Source of the DNA: Collimonas sp. PA-H2
GTDB lineage: Bacteria; Pseudomonadota; Gammaproteobacteria; Burkholderiales; Burkholderiaceae_D
Direction of reading: 5' to 3'
Assembly: GCF_002564105.1 (NCBI RefSeq)
Contig: NZ_PDBX01000001.1
Span: forward strand, 3,038,001-3,102,000
DNA length: 64,000 nt
The notes below the pieces were generated by a model. That model was not told the origin of the DNA. It worked only from the letters and a program-made list of their open reading frames with translations, and made no database searches. Each line of letters starts with the position of its first letter. The first letter of the stretch is position 1. A program made the translations under genes and the position numbers. Below, piece after piece: positions 1-8,748 of the stretch.

Positions 1-1
1 C

Positions 2-424
2 AATTCGGCTGATCACACCACTTTGGTGGCCGCGGTAAAAGCCGCCGGCCTGGTCGATACGCTCAAGGGAAAAGGCCCGTTCACCGTCTTCGCACCAACC
101 AATGCCGCCTTCGCCAAGCTTCCGGCCGGCACGGTTGACACCCTGGTCAAGCCTGAAAACAAGGCCACCCTGACCAAGATCCTGACTTACCACGTGGTGC
201 CGGGCCGCTACGGTTACGCCAAGCTGGAAAGCGAAATCAAGAAGGGCGGCGGCAAGGCTGAACTGGCGACCGCCAGCGGCGGCAAGCTGACTTTCGAACA
301 GAACGGTCCGCACAACATCTACGTCATGGACGACGGTGGCCACGTTGCCAATATCACCACCTATGACGTGAACCAGTCGAACGGCGTCATCAACGTCATC
401 GATACCGTGTTGCTGCCTAAATAA
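2..424 (+). CDS. Fasciclin (FAS1) domain protein, 5' end missing
   Basis: The reading frame is already open at the left edge, so the N-terminus lies outside the window; the first in-window TTG (position 23) is not a credible start because coding similarity to FAS1 begins before it. About 140 residues remain. They carry the FAS1 core: the H1-type segment [15 protein letters not shown], the central [12 protein letters not shown] block and the C-terminal [13 protein letters not shown] block that ends the domain. Bacterial FAS1 proteins are usually secreted single-domain proteins involved in adhesion; secretion cannot be checked here because the signal peptide is outside. A strong terminator follows the stop codon. 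Confidence 0.9.
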   Translation, partial: NSADHTTLVAAVKAAGLVDTLKGKGPFTVFAPTNAAFAKLPAGTVDTLVKPENKATLTKILTYHVVPGRYGYAKLESEIKKGGGKAELATASGGKLTFEQNGPHNIYVMDDGGHVANITTYDVNQSNGVINVIDTVLLPK

Positions 425-469
425 GCAGGGCAGATCTGCCGGTTTCAAGCGTTTCAGTGGCAGCGAGTT

Positions 470-502
470 GGGCGACGGCATCCTCCCCGTCGCCCTTTTT
501 TT
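470..502 (+). terminator. Rho-independent terminator after the fasciclin gene
   Basis: A perfect 9-bp stem (GGGCGACGG at 470-478 pairing with CCGTCGCCC at 487-495) with an 8-nt loop is followed by seven T residues. It isolates the fasciclin gene from the catabolic operon that begins at 617. Confidence 0.9.
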
Positions 503-523
503 ATCTGAACGGGTTGGGTGACG

Positions 524-539
524 TTTACGTTAACGTCAA
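524..539 (+). promoter_or_regulatory. LiuR-like operator upstream of the isobutyryl-CoA operon
   Basis: The 16-bp sequence TTTACGTTAACGTCAA is an inverted repeat around the perfect core ACGTTAACGT, 78 bp before the ATG at 617. It resembles the sites known for LiuR, a MerR-family repressor of branched-chain amino acid degradation genes in proteobacteria (recalled from comparative regulon work). The downstream genes belong to exactly that pathway. No liuR gene lies in the window, so the assignment rests on the motif and the context. Confidence 0.7.
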
Positions 540-616
540 TTATTGTTATTCTGCTGGGATATAAATTGCCGTCAGCAGCAATCACCGCCCCTTATTCGCT
601 TTGGAGAGAGACCACC

Positions 617-1777
617 ATGGACTTTGAATTATCAGAAGATCAACGCGCATTCCAGCAAACCGCGCGTGATTTCGCCGCAGGAGAACTGGCGCCGCACGCA
701 GCCAAATGGGACGCCGAGGCGATTTTCCCGGTCGACGTCATCGCCAAGGCCGGCGAGCTGGGCTTTTGCGGTTTGTACACGCCGGAAGAAGTTGGCGGCC
801 TGGGCTTGTCGCGGCTCGACGCCACCATCGTGTTCGAGGAACTGGCGCGCGGCTGCACCTCGACTACGGCCTACCTGACGATTCATAATATGGTGAGCTG
901 GATGATCGCCAACTGGGCGACCCCGGCGGTAAAGGAGACCTGGTGCGGCAAGCTGGCGGTTGGCCAGAAACTCGGGTCCTACTGCCTGACTGAGCCAGGC
1001 TCGGGCTCCGATGCCGCCTCCCTGAAAACCAGCGCGGTGCTGACCGATGGCCATTACATGATCAACGGTTCCAAGGCCTTTATCTCCGGCGCGGGTTCCA
1101 CCGATGTGCTGGTGCTGATGGCGCGCACCGGCGCCGGCGGTGCGCATGGCGTGTCAGCCTTCGTGGTGCCGGCCGATGTGCCAGGCATCAGCTACGGCCG
1201 CAAGGAAGAAAAAATGGGCTGGAACAGCCAGCCGACCCGTACCATCAGTTTCGACAATGTGCGGATTCCCGCCGACCACCTGCTGGGACAGGAAGGCGAA
1301 GGTTTCCGGCTGGCGATGCGCGGCCTGGATGGCGGCCGCATCAATATCGCCACCTGTTCGGTCGGCACCGCCCAGGCCGCGCTCGACGCGGCGCATGCTT
1401 ACATGAGCGAGCGCCGCCAGTTCAACCGGCCGCTGTCGGATTTCCAGGCGCTGCAATTCAAGCTGGCCGACATGCAGACCGAGCTGGTCGCGGCGCGCCA
1501 GATGGTGCGCCTGGCCGCCTGCAAGCTGGACGCCAAGGATCCCAACGCCACCACCTATTGCGCGATGGCGAAACGCTTTGCCACCGACATCGGTTTCCAG
1601 ATCTGCAATGAAGCGCTGCAGATTCATGGCGGCTACGGCTATATCCGCGAGTACCCGCTGGAGCGCCATTTCCGCGACGTCCGCGTGCACCAGATCCTGG
1701 AAGGCACCAACGAAATCATGCGCGTGATTATCGCCCGCCAGTTGCTGGGCAATGCATCCAACGAGGACATCCGATGA
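617..1777 (+). CDS. Acyl-CoA dehydrogenase, probable isobutyryl-CoA dehydrogenase
   Basis: This FAD flavoprotein of 386 residues should oxidise a short acyl-CoA to the 2-enoyl-CoA and pass electrons to ETF. The start at 617 is chosen because GGAGAG sits 9 bases upstream and the family N-terminus MDFELSEDQ begins there; an in-frame extension to 518 would run through the operator. Typical motifs are YCLTEPGSGSDA (flavin contact), the RQFNRPLSDFQ block and the C-terminal LEGTNEIMR, whose Glu (about residue 362) is the catalytic base. The two following genes, a hydratase and a 3-hydroxyisobutyryl-CoA hydrolase, are the next two steps of valine degradation. This favours isobutyryl-CoA as substrate over other short acyl-CoAs. 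Confidence 0.88.
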   Translation: MDFELSEDQRAFQQTARDFAAGELAPHAAKWDAEAIFPVDVIAKAGELGFCGLYTPEEVGGLGLSRLDATIVFEELARGCTSTTAYLTIHNMVSWMIANWATPAVKETWCGKLAVGQKLGSYCLTEPGSGSDAASLKTSAVLTDGHYMINGSKAFISGAGSTDVLVLMARTGAGGAHGVSAFVVPADVPGISYGRKEEKMGWNSQPTRTISFDNVRIPADHLLGQEGEGFRLAMRGLDGGRINIATCSVGTAQAALDAAHAYMSERRQFNRPLSDFQALQFKLADMQTELVAARQMVRLAACKLDAKDPNATTYCAMAKRFATDIGFQICNEALQIHGGYGYIREYPLERHFRDVRVHQILEGTNEIMRVIIARQLLGNASNEDIR

Positions 1778-2574
1778 GCAGCTCCTACACTGAAGATAAC
1801 TACACCAACCTGCGCCTGGAAATCATCGGCCACACGGCCGTGGTGACGATGGCCAACCCGCCGGCCAACACCTGGACCGGCGATGCCTTGCGCGACCTGA
1901 CGCGGTTGGTGCAGGCGCTGAATGGCGACAACAATATCTACAGTCTGGTGCTTACCGGCGAAGGCGAGAAATTCTTTTGCGCCGGCGCCGACCTGAAACT
2001 GTTTGCCGATGGCGACAAGGTCATGGCGCGCGAAATGGCGCGCCGCTTCGGTGAGGCATTCGAAACCTTGTCGGCGTTCCGCGGCGTTTCGATTGCCGCT
2101 ATCAACGGCTACGCCATGGGCGGCGGCCTGGAATGTGCGCTGGCCTGCGATCTGCGCATCGCCGAGGAGCATGCGCAAATGGCTTTGCCGGAAGCAGCGG
2201 TCGGCTTGCTGCCCTGCGCCGGCGGCACCCAGAACCTGCCATGGCTGGTGGGCGAAGGCTGGGCCAAGCGTATGATCTTGTGCGGCGAGCGCGTCAATGC
2301 CGAAACCGCATTGCGCATCGGCCTGGTGGAAGAGCTGGTTAAAAAAGGCGAAGCCCGGCAGCGCGCACTGGCGCTGGCAGAGCAGGTCGCCCGGCAAAGT
2401 CCGTCGAGCGTCAGCGCTTGCAAGAAATTGATCCAGGGCGCGCGCGCCGATCCGCTGGCCACTTTGCTGCCGGTGGAGCGCGAGCTGTTCCTCGATCTGT
2501 TCGATACCAAGGATCAGAAGGAAGGCGTCAACGCCTTCCTGCAAAAACGTCCGCCAGTCTGGAGTAATGAATAA
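1774..2574 (+). CDS. Enoyl-CoA hydratase, probable methacrylyl-CoA hydratase
   Basis: This crotonase-family protein of 266 residues should hydrate methacrylyl-CoA to 3-hydroxyisobutyryl-CoA. The oxyanion-hole segment FFCAGADLKLF and the AMGGGLECALACDLR segment are present. Both catalytic glutamates of true hydratases are kept (Glu120 and Glu140, the latter in LPEAAVGLLP), so hydratase rather than isomerase or hydrolase chemistry is expected. The ATG overlaps the preceding stop in ATGA, implying translational coupling. Substrate preference is inferred from the operon; the family also includes general short-chain hydratases. Confidence 0.87.
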   Translation: MSSSYTEDNYTNLRLEIIGHTAVVTMANPPANTWTGDALRDLTRLVQALNGDNNIYSLVLTGEGEKFFCAGADLKLFADGDKVMAREMARRFGEAFETLSAFRGVSIAAINGYAMGGGLECALACDLRIAEEHAQMALPEAAVGLLPCAGGTQNLPWLVGEGWAKRMILCGERVNAETALRIGLVEELVKKGEARQRALALAEQVARQSPSSVSACKKLIQGARADPLATLLPVERELFLDLFDTKDQKEGVNAFLQKRPPVWSNE

Positions 2575-3734
2575 TGGAAGATGCAGTGAAAAGCGCAGCG
2601 CCGGCTTTGTTTGAAGAACTGGTCGCTGCCAACGGCAAGCGCATCGGCGTCGCTACCCTGAATGTTGAAAAGACCCTGAATTCGATCTCGCTGGAAATGG
2701 TCGATCTGCTGGATGCGCAATTGCGCGCCTGGGCCGGCGATCCGCAGATCGCCATGGTGCTGCTGCAGGCGGCTGGTGAAAAGGCTTTCTGCGCCGGCGG
2801 CGATCTGCAGGGTTTGTACCGCACCATGCTGGACCAGCACGCGTCCGGCCAGAGTGTTGATATCAAGAGCAACAGCTACGCTTGTGATTTCTTCGAGCGC
2901 GAATACCGCCTCGACTACCTGATCCATACTTATCCCAAGCCGATGCTGGCATGGGCCCATGGCATCGTGATGGGCGGCGGTATAGGCCTGATGGCCGGCG
3001 CCAGCCACCGCGTGGTGACCGAGAAATCGCGCTTGGCCATGCCGGAGATCACCATCGGCCTGTACCCGGATGTCGGCGGCACCTGGTTCCTGAACCGCAT
3101 GCCGGGCCAGCTCGGCTTGTTCCTGGCTTTGACCGGCGCCTCCTTCGGCGCGGCCGACGCCATCTTCGCCCGCCTGGCGGACTATCAGATCGAACACAGC
3201 CAGAAGCAGGCACTGCTGGCAAGCCTGTTGAGCCAGCCGTGGGACGGCAAGCGGGACGATGTGCTGCTGACGCGGGTATTGCTGGCCGCGGAGCAGCAGG
3301 CGCAACCGGCATTTGCCGCCGCGCCGGCGCCGTTGCGCCAGCATTTTGAATTGATACACCAGCTGTGCAGTGCGCCGACGCTGGACGAAGTCGTGCAAAA
3401 CATCGTCGGCTTGCAAACCGACGACGCCTGGCTGCAAAAAGGCATCGCCACCCTGGTTGCCGGCAGTCCGGCTTCGGCCTGGCTGTCGCATGCGCTGCAA
3501 CGGCGCGCGCTGCACATGTCGCTGGCCGAAGTGTTCAGGCTGGAATATGTGGTGTCGCTGCATTGCGCCGCCCGCGCTGATTTTGCCGAAGGCATACGGG
3601 CCCTGATCATCGACAAGGACCGCCAGCCGAAATGGCAGCCGGCCATCCTGGCGGACGTCAGCAAGGAATGGGGCAACGGCTTTTTCGACGATCCGTGGCC
3701 AGAGAACGATCACCCGCTGGCGGATTTGGGTTAA
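2574..3734 (+). CDS. 3-hydroxyisobutyryl-CoA hydrolase
   Basis: A crotonase-superfamily thioesterase of 386 residues, the length expected for the HIBCH family and longer than plain hydratases. It should release free 3-hydroxyisobutyrate from its CoA ester in valine catabolism. Recognisable blocks are FCAGGDLQGLY, HGIVMGGGIGLM and MPEITIGLYPDVGGTW; Glu158 and Asp166 in the last block match the HIBCH catalytic pair. The long C-terminal extension (after about residue 200) is the ECH_2-type domain. The start codon overlaps the upstream TAA by one base. No 3-hydroxyisobutyrate dehydrogenase gene follows, so the pathway is completed elsewhere. Confidence 0.9.
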   Translation: MEDAVKSAAPALFEELVAANGKRIGVATLNVEKTLNSISLEMVDLLDAQLRAWAGDPQIAMVLLQAAGEKAFCAGGDLQGLYRTMLDQHASGQSVDIKSNSYACDFFEREYRLDYLIHTYPKPMLAWAHGIVMGGGIGLMAGASHRVVTEKSRLAMPEITIGLYPDVGGTWFLNRMPGQLGLFLALTGASFGAADAIFARLADYQIEHSQKQALLASLLSQPWDGKRDDVLLTRVLLAAEQQAQPAFAAAPAPLRQHFELIHQLCSAPTLDEVVQNIVGLQTDDAWLQKGIATLVAGSPASAWLSHALQRRALHMSLAEVFRLEYVVSLHCAARADFAEGIRALIIDKDRQPKWQPAILADVSKEWGNGFFDDPWPENDHPLADLG

Positions 3735-3806
3735 GGTTGATTGCCTGAGCGGCGGCCTTGGACCAGGCCGCCCTATCTTGTTTCATTTTTCCGACCGGGA
3801 GTGAAG

Positions 3807-4256
3807 ATGCAAAGACGCAGCATCCTGTGGACCATGTTTTCATCAATAGGCGCGGCTTCCGTGCTGGCGGCGAGCGCCAGGCCGGCGCATGCCACCGCGG
3901 TGGATAAAGCCAAGGTCGTCTATCACTTGAGCGAGCAGGGCAGGGTCGCCTTCGTGCTCGGCAATATCCAGAGCCATTTTGAGGGCATGGGTGGCCCGGA
4001 CAAGGTAAAAATCGTGCTGGTGATACACGGCGCCGCGCTCAGGAGCTTCCATGCCGCCCAAGCCAGCCCGGATTTCATTGCGCAAGTTGCCGAGCTGGCA
4101 AAAACCGGCCTGGAAATGAACGCCTGCATCAACACCATGAAAGCGCAGAAAGTCGAGCTGAAAGACCTGCTGCCAGGTTTCGGCGTGGCCGACAAGGGCG
4201 CTGTGGTGATGCTGGCAGACCTGCAATCGCAGGGTTACGCCTACTTGCGGCCTTGA
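3807..4256 (+). CDS. Exported DsrE-family protein
   Basis: This 149-residue protein has an N-terminal export signal (MQRRSILWTM then a small-residue hydrophobic stretch ending ARPAHA) and a DsrE/DsrF-like domain. The start at 3807 is preferred because GGGAGTGAAG lies just upstream and the signal peptide begins there. The signal has two arginines, but the sequence after them is not a clear Tat consensus. One cysteine remains in the mature protein, in NACINTM, at the position where DsrE-like proteins often carry their reactive Cys. Substrate and partner are unknown. It sits 72 bp after the valine operon and may be transcribed separately. Confidence 0.75.
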   Translation: MQRRSILWTMFSSIGAASVLAASARPAHATAVDKAKVVYHLSEQGRVAFVLGNIQSHFEGMGGPDKVKIVLVIHGAALRSFHAAQASPDFIAQVAELAKTGLEMNACINTMKAQKVELKDLLPGFGVADKGAVVMLADLQSQGYAYLRP

Positions 4257-4635
4257 GGCCGCTCCCTTTCTTGATGGAATCGATTTGTACGCCGCTGGCC
4301 GGCAGTAAATCGACTCTGACCCTAATTGTTTTTTCGAATCCGGCGAGGAGCTGAGGTATAAGGAATAATGTTGTCAATTTGCCTCATGAATCCTGCTCCG
4401 GTGCTGGCAGATATACTGGTTTTCGCATATAGCGACTATCTGAAACCGGTTATTGCGGGGCTGGACGGGAGTGAGCCTGGGGCTGGCCGGGCGGCTTGAA
4501 AGCGGGGTTTTGGGGGCATTTGCGGGGCTGGTTCCGAGGATTTGATTCTCCTTGATAACAAGTTCGATTAGCCCTTATACTTCAAAGGTTTTAGCTTGTG
4601 CGTACAGGCAACATGCTTGATGTCGATGGTGCATC
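4257..4635. other. Intergenic region with a repeat remnant and a doubtful 43-codon ORF
   Basis: This 379-bp gap holds a half copy of the CGACTCTGACCC repeat end (about 4310-4325), related to the complete palindromes at 45353, 60652 and 60781 but without a partner arm. An ORF at 4368-4499 (43 codons, preceded by AAGGAAT) could be translated, but it matches no family I recognise. The segment just before 4636 is likely to contain the promoter of the cytochrome oxidase cluster; I cannot place it reliably. Confidence 0.5.
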
Positions 4636-5094
4636 ATGATTAAGCGAGAATGGGACTTGAGGCGTAACTGCGCTATTGCGCCGCGCCAGCTTGGTTTTTT
4701 CTACATGATCCTCTGTGCGACCTCGATGGCCGTGGCGATAGCTTTTACTTTGCGCGGCGCCTGGTTCGTATTGCTGTTCGCGGTGCTGGAAATGTCGGCG
4801 GTGGCTGTCGCATTTCTGATTTACGCGCGGCACGCTACGGACCGCGAGCATATCGCGATGCTGGACGACGACTATCTGCTTGTAGAACTGATACAGGCGC
4901 AGGAAATTCGACAATTTAAACTGGATTTGCGTTCCATCCGGATTGCAGTGCAGGAGACAAAGAAGGGCCTCATCGGCCTGGAAGCACTAGGCACCCGAGT
5001 AGAAGTAGGTCAGTTTTTGACGGAATGGAAGCGGCGTGAGTTTGTGCGAGAGCTGAAGCAGGAGATACAGCGCAGATCATTGCCTGGTGCTTGA
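4636..5094 (+). CDS. DUF2244 integral membrane protein next to coxB
   Basis: This 152-residue protein begins REWDLRRNCAIAPRQL, the hallmark of the DUF2244 family, and has two adjacent hydrophobic segments at about residues 22-42 and 44-64. A charged cytoplasmic-type domain follows. DUF2244 genes commonly precede coxB in Burkholderiales and alphaproteobacteria, which suggests a role in oxidase assembly, but no activity is established. It is 32 bp upstream of coxB and probably cotranscribed with it. Confidence 0.8.
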   Translation: MIKREWDLRRNCAIAPRQLGFFYMILCATSMAVAIAFTLRGAWFVLLFAVLEMSAVAVAFLIYARHATDREHIAMLDDDYLLVELIQAQEIRQFKLDLRSIRIAVQETKKGLIGLEALGTRVEVGQFLTEWKRREFVRELKQEIQRRSLPGA

Positions 5095-5126
5095 TAAAAT
5101 TATAATTTTGGGCTTTTGAGGAAATC

Positions 5127-6299
5127 ATGGAATATGCGAAGCGCCTTACATCGTTGACGCTCGGTGCGTCGCTCCTGGCGGCAGCAATGCCTTCATGGGC
5201 GGTGGTCGATAGCCCGGGTGGTCCCAAAGTACTTGGGATGAACTTTCAACCGCCAGTAACCGAAATTGCACAGCAAATCTACGATCTGCACAATTTGATG
5301 CTGATCATCTGCCTGGTGATTTTCCTTGCCGTTTTCGGGGTGATGTTCTATTCCATCCTGAAACACCGCAAATCGCTGGGCGCCAAGTCGGCCAGTTTCC
5401 ATGAAAGCACTGGCGTCGAAATCGCCTGGACCGTGATTCCTTTCCTGATCGTCATCGGCATGGCGCTGCCGGCCACCAAGACGGTGGTGGCGATGAAGGA
5501 CACTTCCAACGCCGACATCACCATCAAGGTCACCGGCATGCAATGGAAATGGGGCTATGACTACCTCAACGGCGAAGGCGCCGGCATTTCCTTCCTCTCC
5601 AACCTCTCCACTCCCCACGAACAAGTGGTCGACTCGACCAAGGTCAAGAACGATAACTACCTGATCGAAGTCGACAATCCGATGGTGGTGCCGGTCAACA
5701 AGAAGGTCCGCATCATCACCACCGCCAACGACGTCATCCATTCCTGGACCGTGCAGGCTTTCGGCGTCAAGCAGGATGCGATTCCCGGCTTCGTGCGCGA
5801 CACCTGGTTCAAGGCCGAGAAGGTCGGCGTCTACCGCGGCCAGTGCGTTGAACTGTGCGGCAAGGATCACGCCTTCATGCCTATCGTCGTCAACGTCCTG
5901 AGCGACGCTGACTACAAGGCCTGGGTCGACGGCAAGAAAAAGGAAATGGCTGCGCAGGCAGACGATCCGAGCAAGACCTGGACTATCGACGAGTTGAAAC
6001 AGCGCGGCGAAAAGGTTTACACCGCGAATTGCGCTGCCTGCCACCAGGCTAGCGGCAAGGGTGTCCCTGGCGCCTTCCCGCCGCTCGACGGCGACCCGGT
6101 CGTGAACGGCCCGCGCGCGGGCCAGATCAATGTCGTGTTGAACGGCAAGGTCGACGGCGCCATGCAGATGCCGGCCTGGAAAGCCGTGTTGTCGGATACA
6201 GAAATTGCCGCGGTGATCACCTATACCCGCAACAACTGGTCCAACAAGGCACAAGAAAATATTGTCCAACCGGCAGAAGTGCTGGCTGCGCGTAAATAA
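5127..6299 (+). CDS. coxB: Cytochrome c oxidase subunit II with fused cytochrome c domain
   Basis: Subunit II of an aa3-type (caa3-like) oxidase, 390 residues. It has an N-terminal signal-like segment, two transmembrane helices (about residues 50-70 and 92-112) and a periplasmic cupredoxin domain. The CuA site is seen in GQCVELCGKDHAFM (Cys near 239 and 243, then His and Met). A C-terminal cytochrome c domain contains the heme motif CAACH near residue 302 and a later MQMPAW with the likely axial Met. The fused cytochrome means electrons can be relayed inside the subunit. It is followed by a palindromic repeat and then coxA. Confidence 0.97.
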   Translation: MEYAKRLTSLTLGASLLAAAMPSWAVVDSPGGPKVLGMNFQPPVTEIAQQIYDLHNLMLIICLVIFLAVFGVMFYSILKHRKSLGAKSASFHESTGVEIAWTVIPFLIVIGMALPATKTVVAMKDTSNADITIKVTGMQWKWGYDYLNGEGAGISFLSNLSTPHEQVVDSTKVKNDNYLIEVDNPMVVPVNKKVRIITTANDVIHSWTVQAFGVKQDAIPGFVRDTWFKAEKVGVYRGQCVELCGKDHAFMPIVVNVLSDADYKAWVDGKKKEMAAQADDPSKTWTIDELKQRGEKVYTANCAACHQASGKGVPGAFPPLDGDPVVNGPRAGQINVVLNGKVDGAMQMPAWKAVLSDTEIAAVITYTRNNWSNKAQENIVQPAEVLAARK

Positions 6300-6306
6300 A
6301 ACTTTT

Positions 6307-6363
6307 GGGGGACAGAGTTTATGAGTCGGCAAGCGAAGCTTGCGACGAATTACTCTGTCCTCC
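6307..6363. repeat. Palindromic repeat between coxB and coxA (GGGGACAGAGT type)
   Basis: The outer arms GGGGACAGAGT and ACTCTGTCCTCC pair around a second stem (GCAAGC-GAA-GCTTGC, 6329-6343). It resembles the GGGGTCAGAGT palindromes elsewhere in the window with a T-to-A change in the arm. It fills most of the 85-bp gap between two genes that must be made in stoichiometric amounts, so it could affect mRNA processing. That effect is inference. Confidence 0.7.
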
Positions 6364-6384
6364 ACTGAAATCCAGGAGATTGAG

Positions 6385-7986
6385 ATGAGCACTACCGCAG
6401 TCGATCACCCACACGATCATTCTCACGATCATGACCACGCGCACGACCATCCGCATGGCTGGCGCCGCTGGCTGTTCGCCACCAACCACAAGGACATCGG
6501 CACCCTGTACCTGTGGTTCTCGTTCACCATGCTGCTGTCGGGCGGCGTGCTGGCGCTGCTGATCCGCGCCGAGCTGTTCCAGCCTGGCCTGCAATTCTTC
6601 AAGCCGGAGTTCTTCAACCAGCTGACCACCATGCACGGCCTGATCATGGTGTTCGGCGCCATCATGCCGGCCTTCGTCGGCTTCGCCAACTGGATGATCC
6701 CGCTGCAGATCGGCGCTTCCGACATGGCGTTTGCGCGGATGAACAACTTCTCGTTCTGGCTGATGCCGCCTGCAGCGCTGCTGCTGGCGACCTCGTTCCT
6801 GGTGCCTGGCGGCGCCACCGCGGCCGGCTGGACCCTGTACGCTCCGCTGTCGACCCAGATGGGCCCCGGCATGGACATGGCAATTTTCGCGATCCACATC
6901 ATGGGCGCTTCGTCGATCATGGGTTCGATCAACATCATCACTACCATCCTCAACATGCGCGCGCCTGGCATGACGCTGATGAAGATGCCGATGTTCTGCT
7001 GGACCTGGCTGATCACCGCCTACCTGCTGATCGCCGTGATGCCTGTGCTGGCCGGCGCCATCACCATGACCCTGACCGACCGTCATTTCGGTACTTCGTT
7101 CTTTAATGCAGCCGGCGGCGGCGATCCGGTGATGTACCAGCACATTTTCTGGTTCTTCGGCCACCCCGAGGTGTACATCATGATTCTGCCGGCCTTCGGC
7201 ATCGTTTCGCAGATCATCCCGGCCTTCGCCCGCAAGCAGCTGTTCGGCTATGCCTCGATGGTGTACGCAACCGCATCGATCGCGATCCTCTCGTTCATCG
7301 TCTGGGCGCACCACATGTTCACCACCGGCATGCCGGTCACTGCGCAGCTGTTCTTCATGTATGCGACGATGCTGATCGCGGTGCCTACCGGCGTCAAGAT
7401 CTTCAACTGGATCGCTACCATGTGGCGCGGTTCGATGACCTTCGAAACGCCGATGCTGTTCGCCATCGGCTTCATCTTCGTGTTCACCATGGGCGGCTTT
7501 ACCGGCCTGATCTTGGCGGTGACGCCGATCGACATCCAGATGCAGGATACCTACTATGTGGTGGCGCACTTCCACTACGTGCTGGTGGCCGGCTCGCTGT
7601 TCGCGCTGTTCGCAGGCTACTACTACTGGGGTCCGAAGTGGACCGGTTTCATGTACAACGAAACCCGCGGCAAGATCCATTTCTGGAATTCGCTGGTCTG
7701 GTTCAACGTCACTTTCTTCCCGATGCACTTCCTGGGCCTGGCCGGCATGCCGCGCCGTTATGCTGACTACCCGGCGCAGTTCACCGACTTCAACATGCTG
7801 GCCTCGATCGGCGCGCTGGGCTTCGGCCTGAGCCAGGTCTACTTCCTGTTCTTCGTGATCATTCCATCGATCAAGGGCGGCAAGAAGGCTGCCGACAAGC
7901 CATGGGAAGGCGCCGAGGGCCTGGAATGGACTGTTCCTAGCCCTGCACCTTTCCACACCTTCGAAACGCCGCCAGTCTTTAAATAA
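6385..7986 (+). CDS. coxA: Cytochrome c oxidase subunit I
   Basis: Catalytic subunit of the aa3 oxidase, 533 residues with twelve expected transmembrane helices. The binuclear-centre ligands are seen: HPEVYI (CuB His and cross-linked Tyr, about residue 260), the HH pair in WAHHMF (about 308) and the heme ligands in HFHYVL (about 394). The start at 6385 is chosen because AGGAG lies 7 bases upstream; a 15-codon extension to 6340 would read into the repeat. The N-terminus is unusually rich in histidine, with ten His in the first 27 residues before the conserved [14 protein letters not shown]. Confidence 0.97.
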   Translation: MSTTAVDHPHDHSHDHDHAHDHPHGWRRWLFATNHKDIGTLYLWFSFTMLLSGGVLALLIRAELFQPGLQFFKPEFFNQLTTMHGLIMVFGAIMPAFVGFANWMIPLQIGASDMAFARMNNFSFWLMPPAALLLATSFLVPGGATAAGWTLYAPLSTQMGPGMDMAIFAIHIMGASSIMGSINIITTILNMRAPGMTLMKMPMFCWTWLITAYLLIAVMPVLAGAITMTLTDRHFGTSFFNAAGGGDPVMYQHIFWFFGHPEVYIMILPAFGIVSQIIPAFARKQLFGYASMVYATASIAILSFIVWAHHMFTTGMPVTAQLFFMYATMLIAVPTGVKIFNWIATMWRGSMTFETPMLFAIGFIFVFTMGGFTGLILAVTPIDIQMQDTYYVVAHFHYVLVAGSLFALFAGYYYWGPKWTGFMYNETRGKIHFWNSLVWFNVTFFPMHFLGLAGMPRRYADYPAQFTDFNMLASIGALGFGLSQVYFLFFVIIPSIKGGKKAADKPWEGAEGLEWTVPSPAPFHTFETPPVFK

Positions 7987-8037
7987 TGGAAACGGCGGGG
8001 GCGCATGCCACCCGCCGGCTCTGCATGGGTATCCAAC

Positions 8038-8145
8038 ATGAATCAGCAGAAAAAACCGAATAACCTGCGCACCGGCTTGCTGGTGGGCTTGCTTGCCCTG
8101 AGTTTCTTCGTTGCGATCTTCGTCAAGATGTTGTGGTTCAAGTAG
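8038..8145 (+). CDS. Cytochrome oxidase small assembly protein (35 aa)
   Basis: A 35-codon gene beginning MNQQKKPNNLRTG and containing one transmembrane helix (about residues 14-32), ending VKMLWFK. Its TAG stop is immediately followed by the ATG of ctaG with no spacer, which implies coupled translation. Tiny one-helix proteins at this place are conserved in betaproteobacterial cox operons and are annotated as oxidase small assembly proteins. Biochemical function is not established. It is too short for most gene finders. Confidence 0.8.
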   Translation: MNQQKKPNNLRTGLLVGLLALSFFVAIFVKMLWFK

Positions 8146-8721
8146 ATGAGCGATCCGGAAGACAACGGCGTCAAGGAAGAGTCGCGGAAACTGAACTGGC
8201 AGATGCTGGGCAAGCTGCTGGTGATTGCCGTCATGATGTTCGGCTTCGGCTACGGCCTGGTGCCGGTGTACAAAAAAATTTGTGAAATCACCGGCGTCAA
8301 TTACCTGACGCCCAAGGATGGCACGGTGGCAGCGCCGACCAACACCCAGGTCGACAAGAGCCGCACCATTACTGTTGAATTCGATGCTAATACGCAAGGC
8401 CCATGGCGCTTCCGGCCGACCGTCAACAGCGTGCAGGTGCATCCGGGCGAGATGACCACGGTGGTGTACGAAGTGGTGAACAAGCAGCCGCGCAAGATGG
8501 ACGCCCAGGCGATTCCGAGCTATGCGCCGATGCAGGCGGCGGCTTTCTTCAAGAAAGTCGAATGTTTCTGTTTCACCCAGCAGACCTTGGGTCCGAATGA
8601 GGCCAAGGAAATGCCGGTGGTGTTTTACATAGATCCTGCTATACCTAAGGATGTGAAGCTGATTACGCTGTCGTACACGTTTTTTGAAATTGCGGGCCAG
8701 CCGGACAAGCCGGCGGGTTAA
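8146..8721 (+). CDS. ctaG: Cytochrome c oxidase copper-insertion protein CtaG/Cox11
   Basis: A 191-residue Cox11 family protein that delivers copper to the CuB site of subunit I. It has one N-terminal membrane anchor (about residues 24-42) and a periplasmic immunoglobulin-like domain. The copper-binding CFCF motif is at about residues 140-143, within VECFCFTQQTL. The C-terminal LSYTFFE is also typical. The start directly abuts the preceding small gene. Confidence 0.96.
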   Translation: MSDPEDNGVKEESRKLNWQMLGKLLVIAVMMFGFGYGLVPVYKKICEITGVNYLTPKDGTVAAPTNTQVDKSRTITVEFDANTQGPWRFRPTVNSVQVHPGEMTTVVYEVVNKQPRKMDAQAIPSYAPMQAAAFFKKVECFCFTQQTLGPNEAKEMPVVFYIDPAIPKDVKLITLSYTFFEIAGQPDKPAG

Positions 8722-8748
8722 ACCAGTGGGGCCAGGCAAGGGTGTCGA

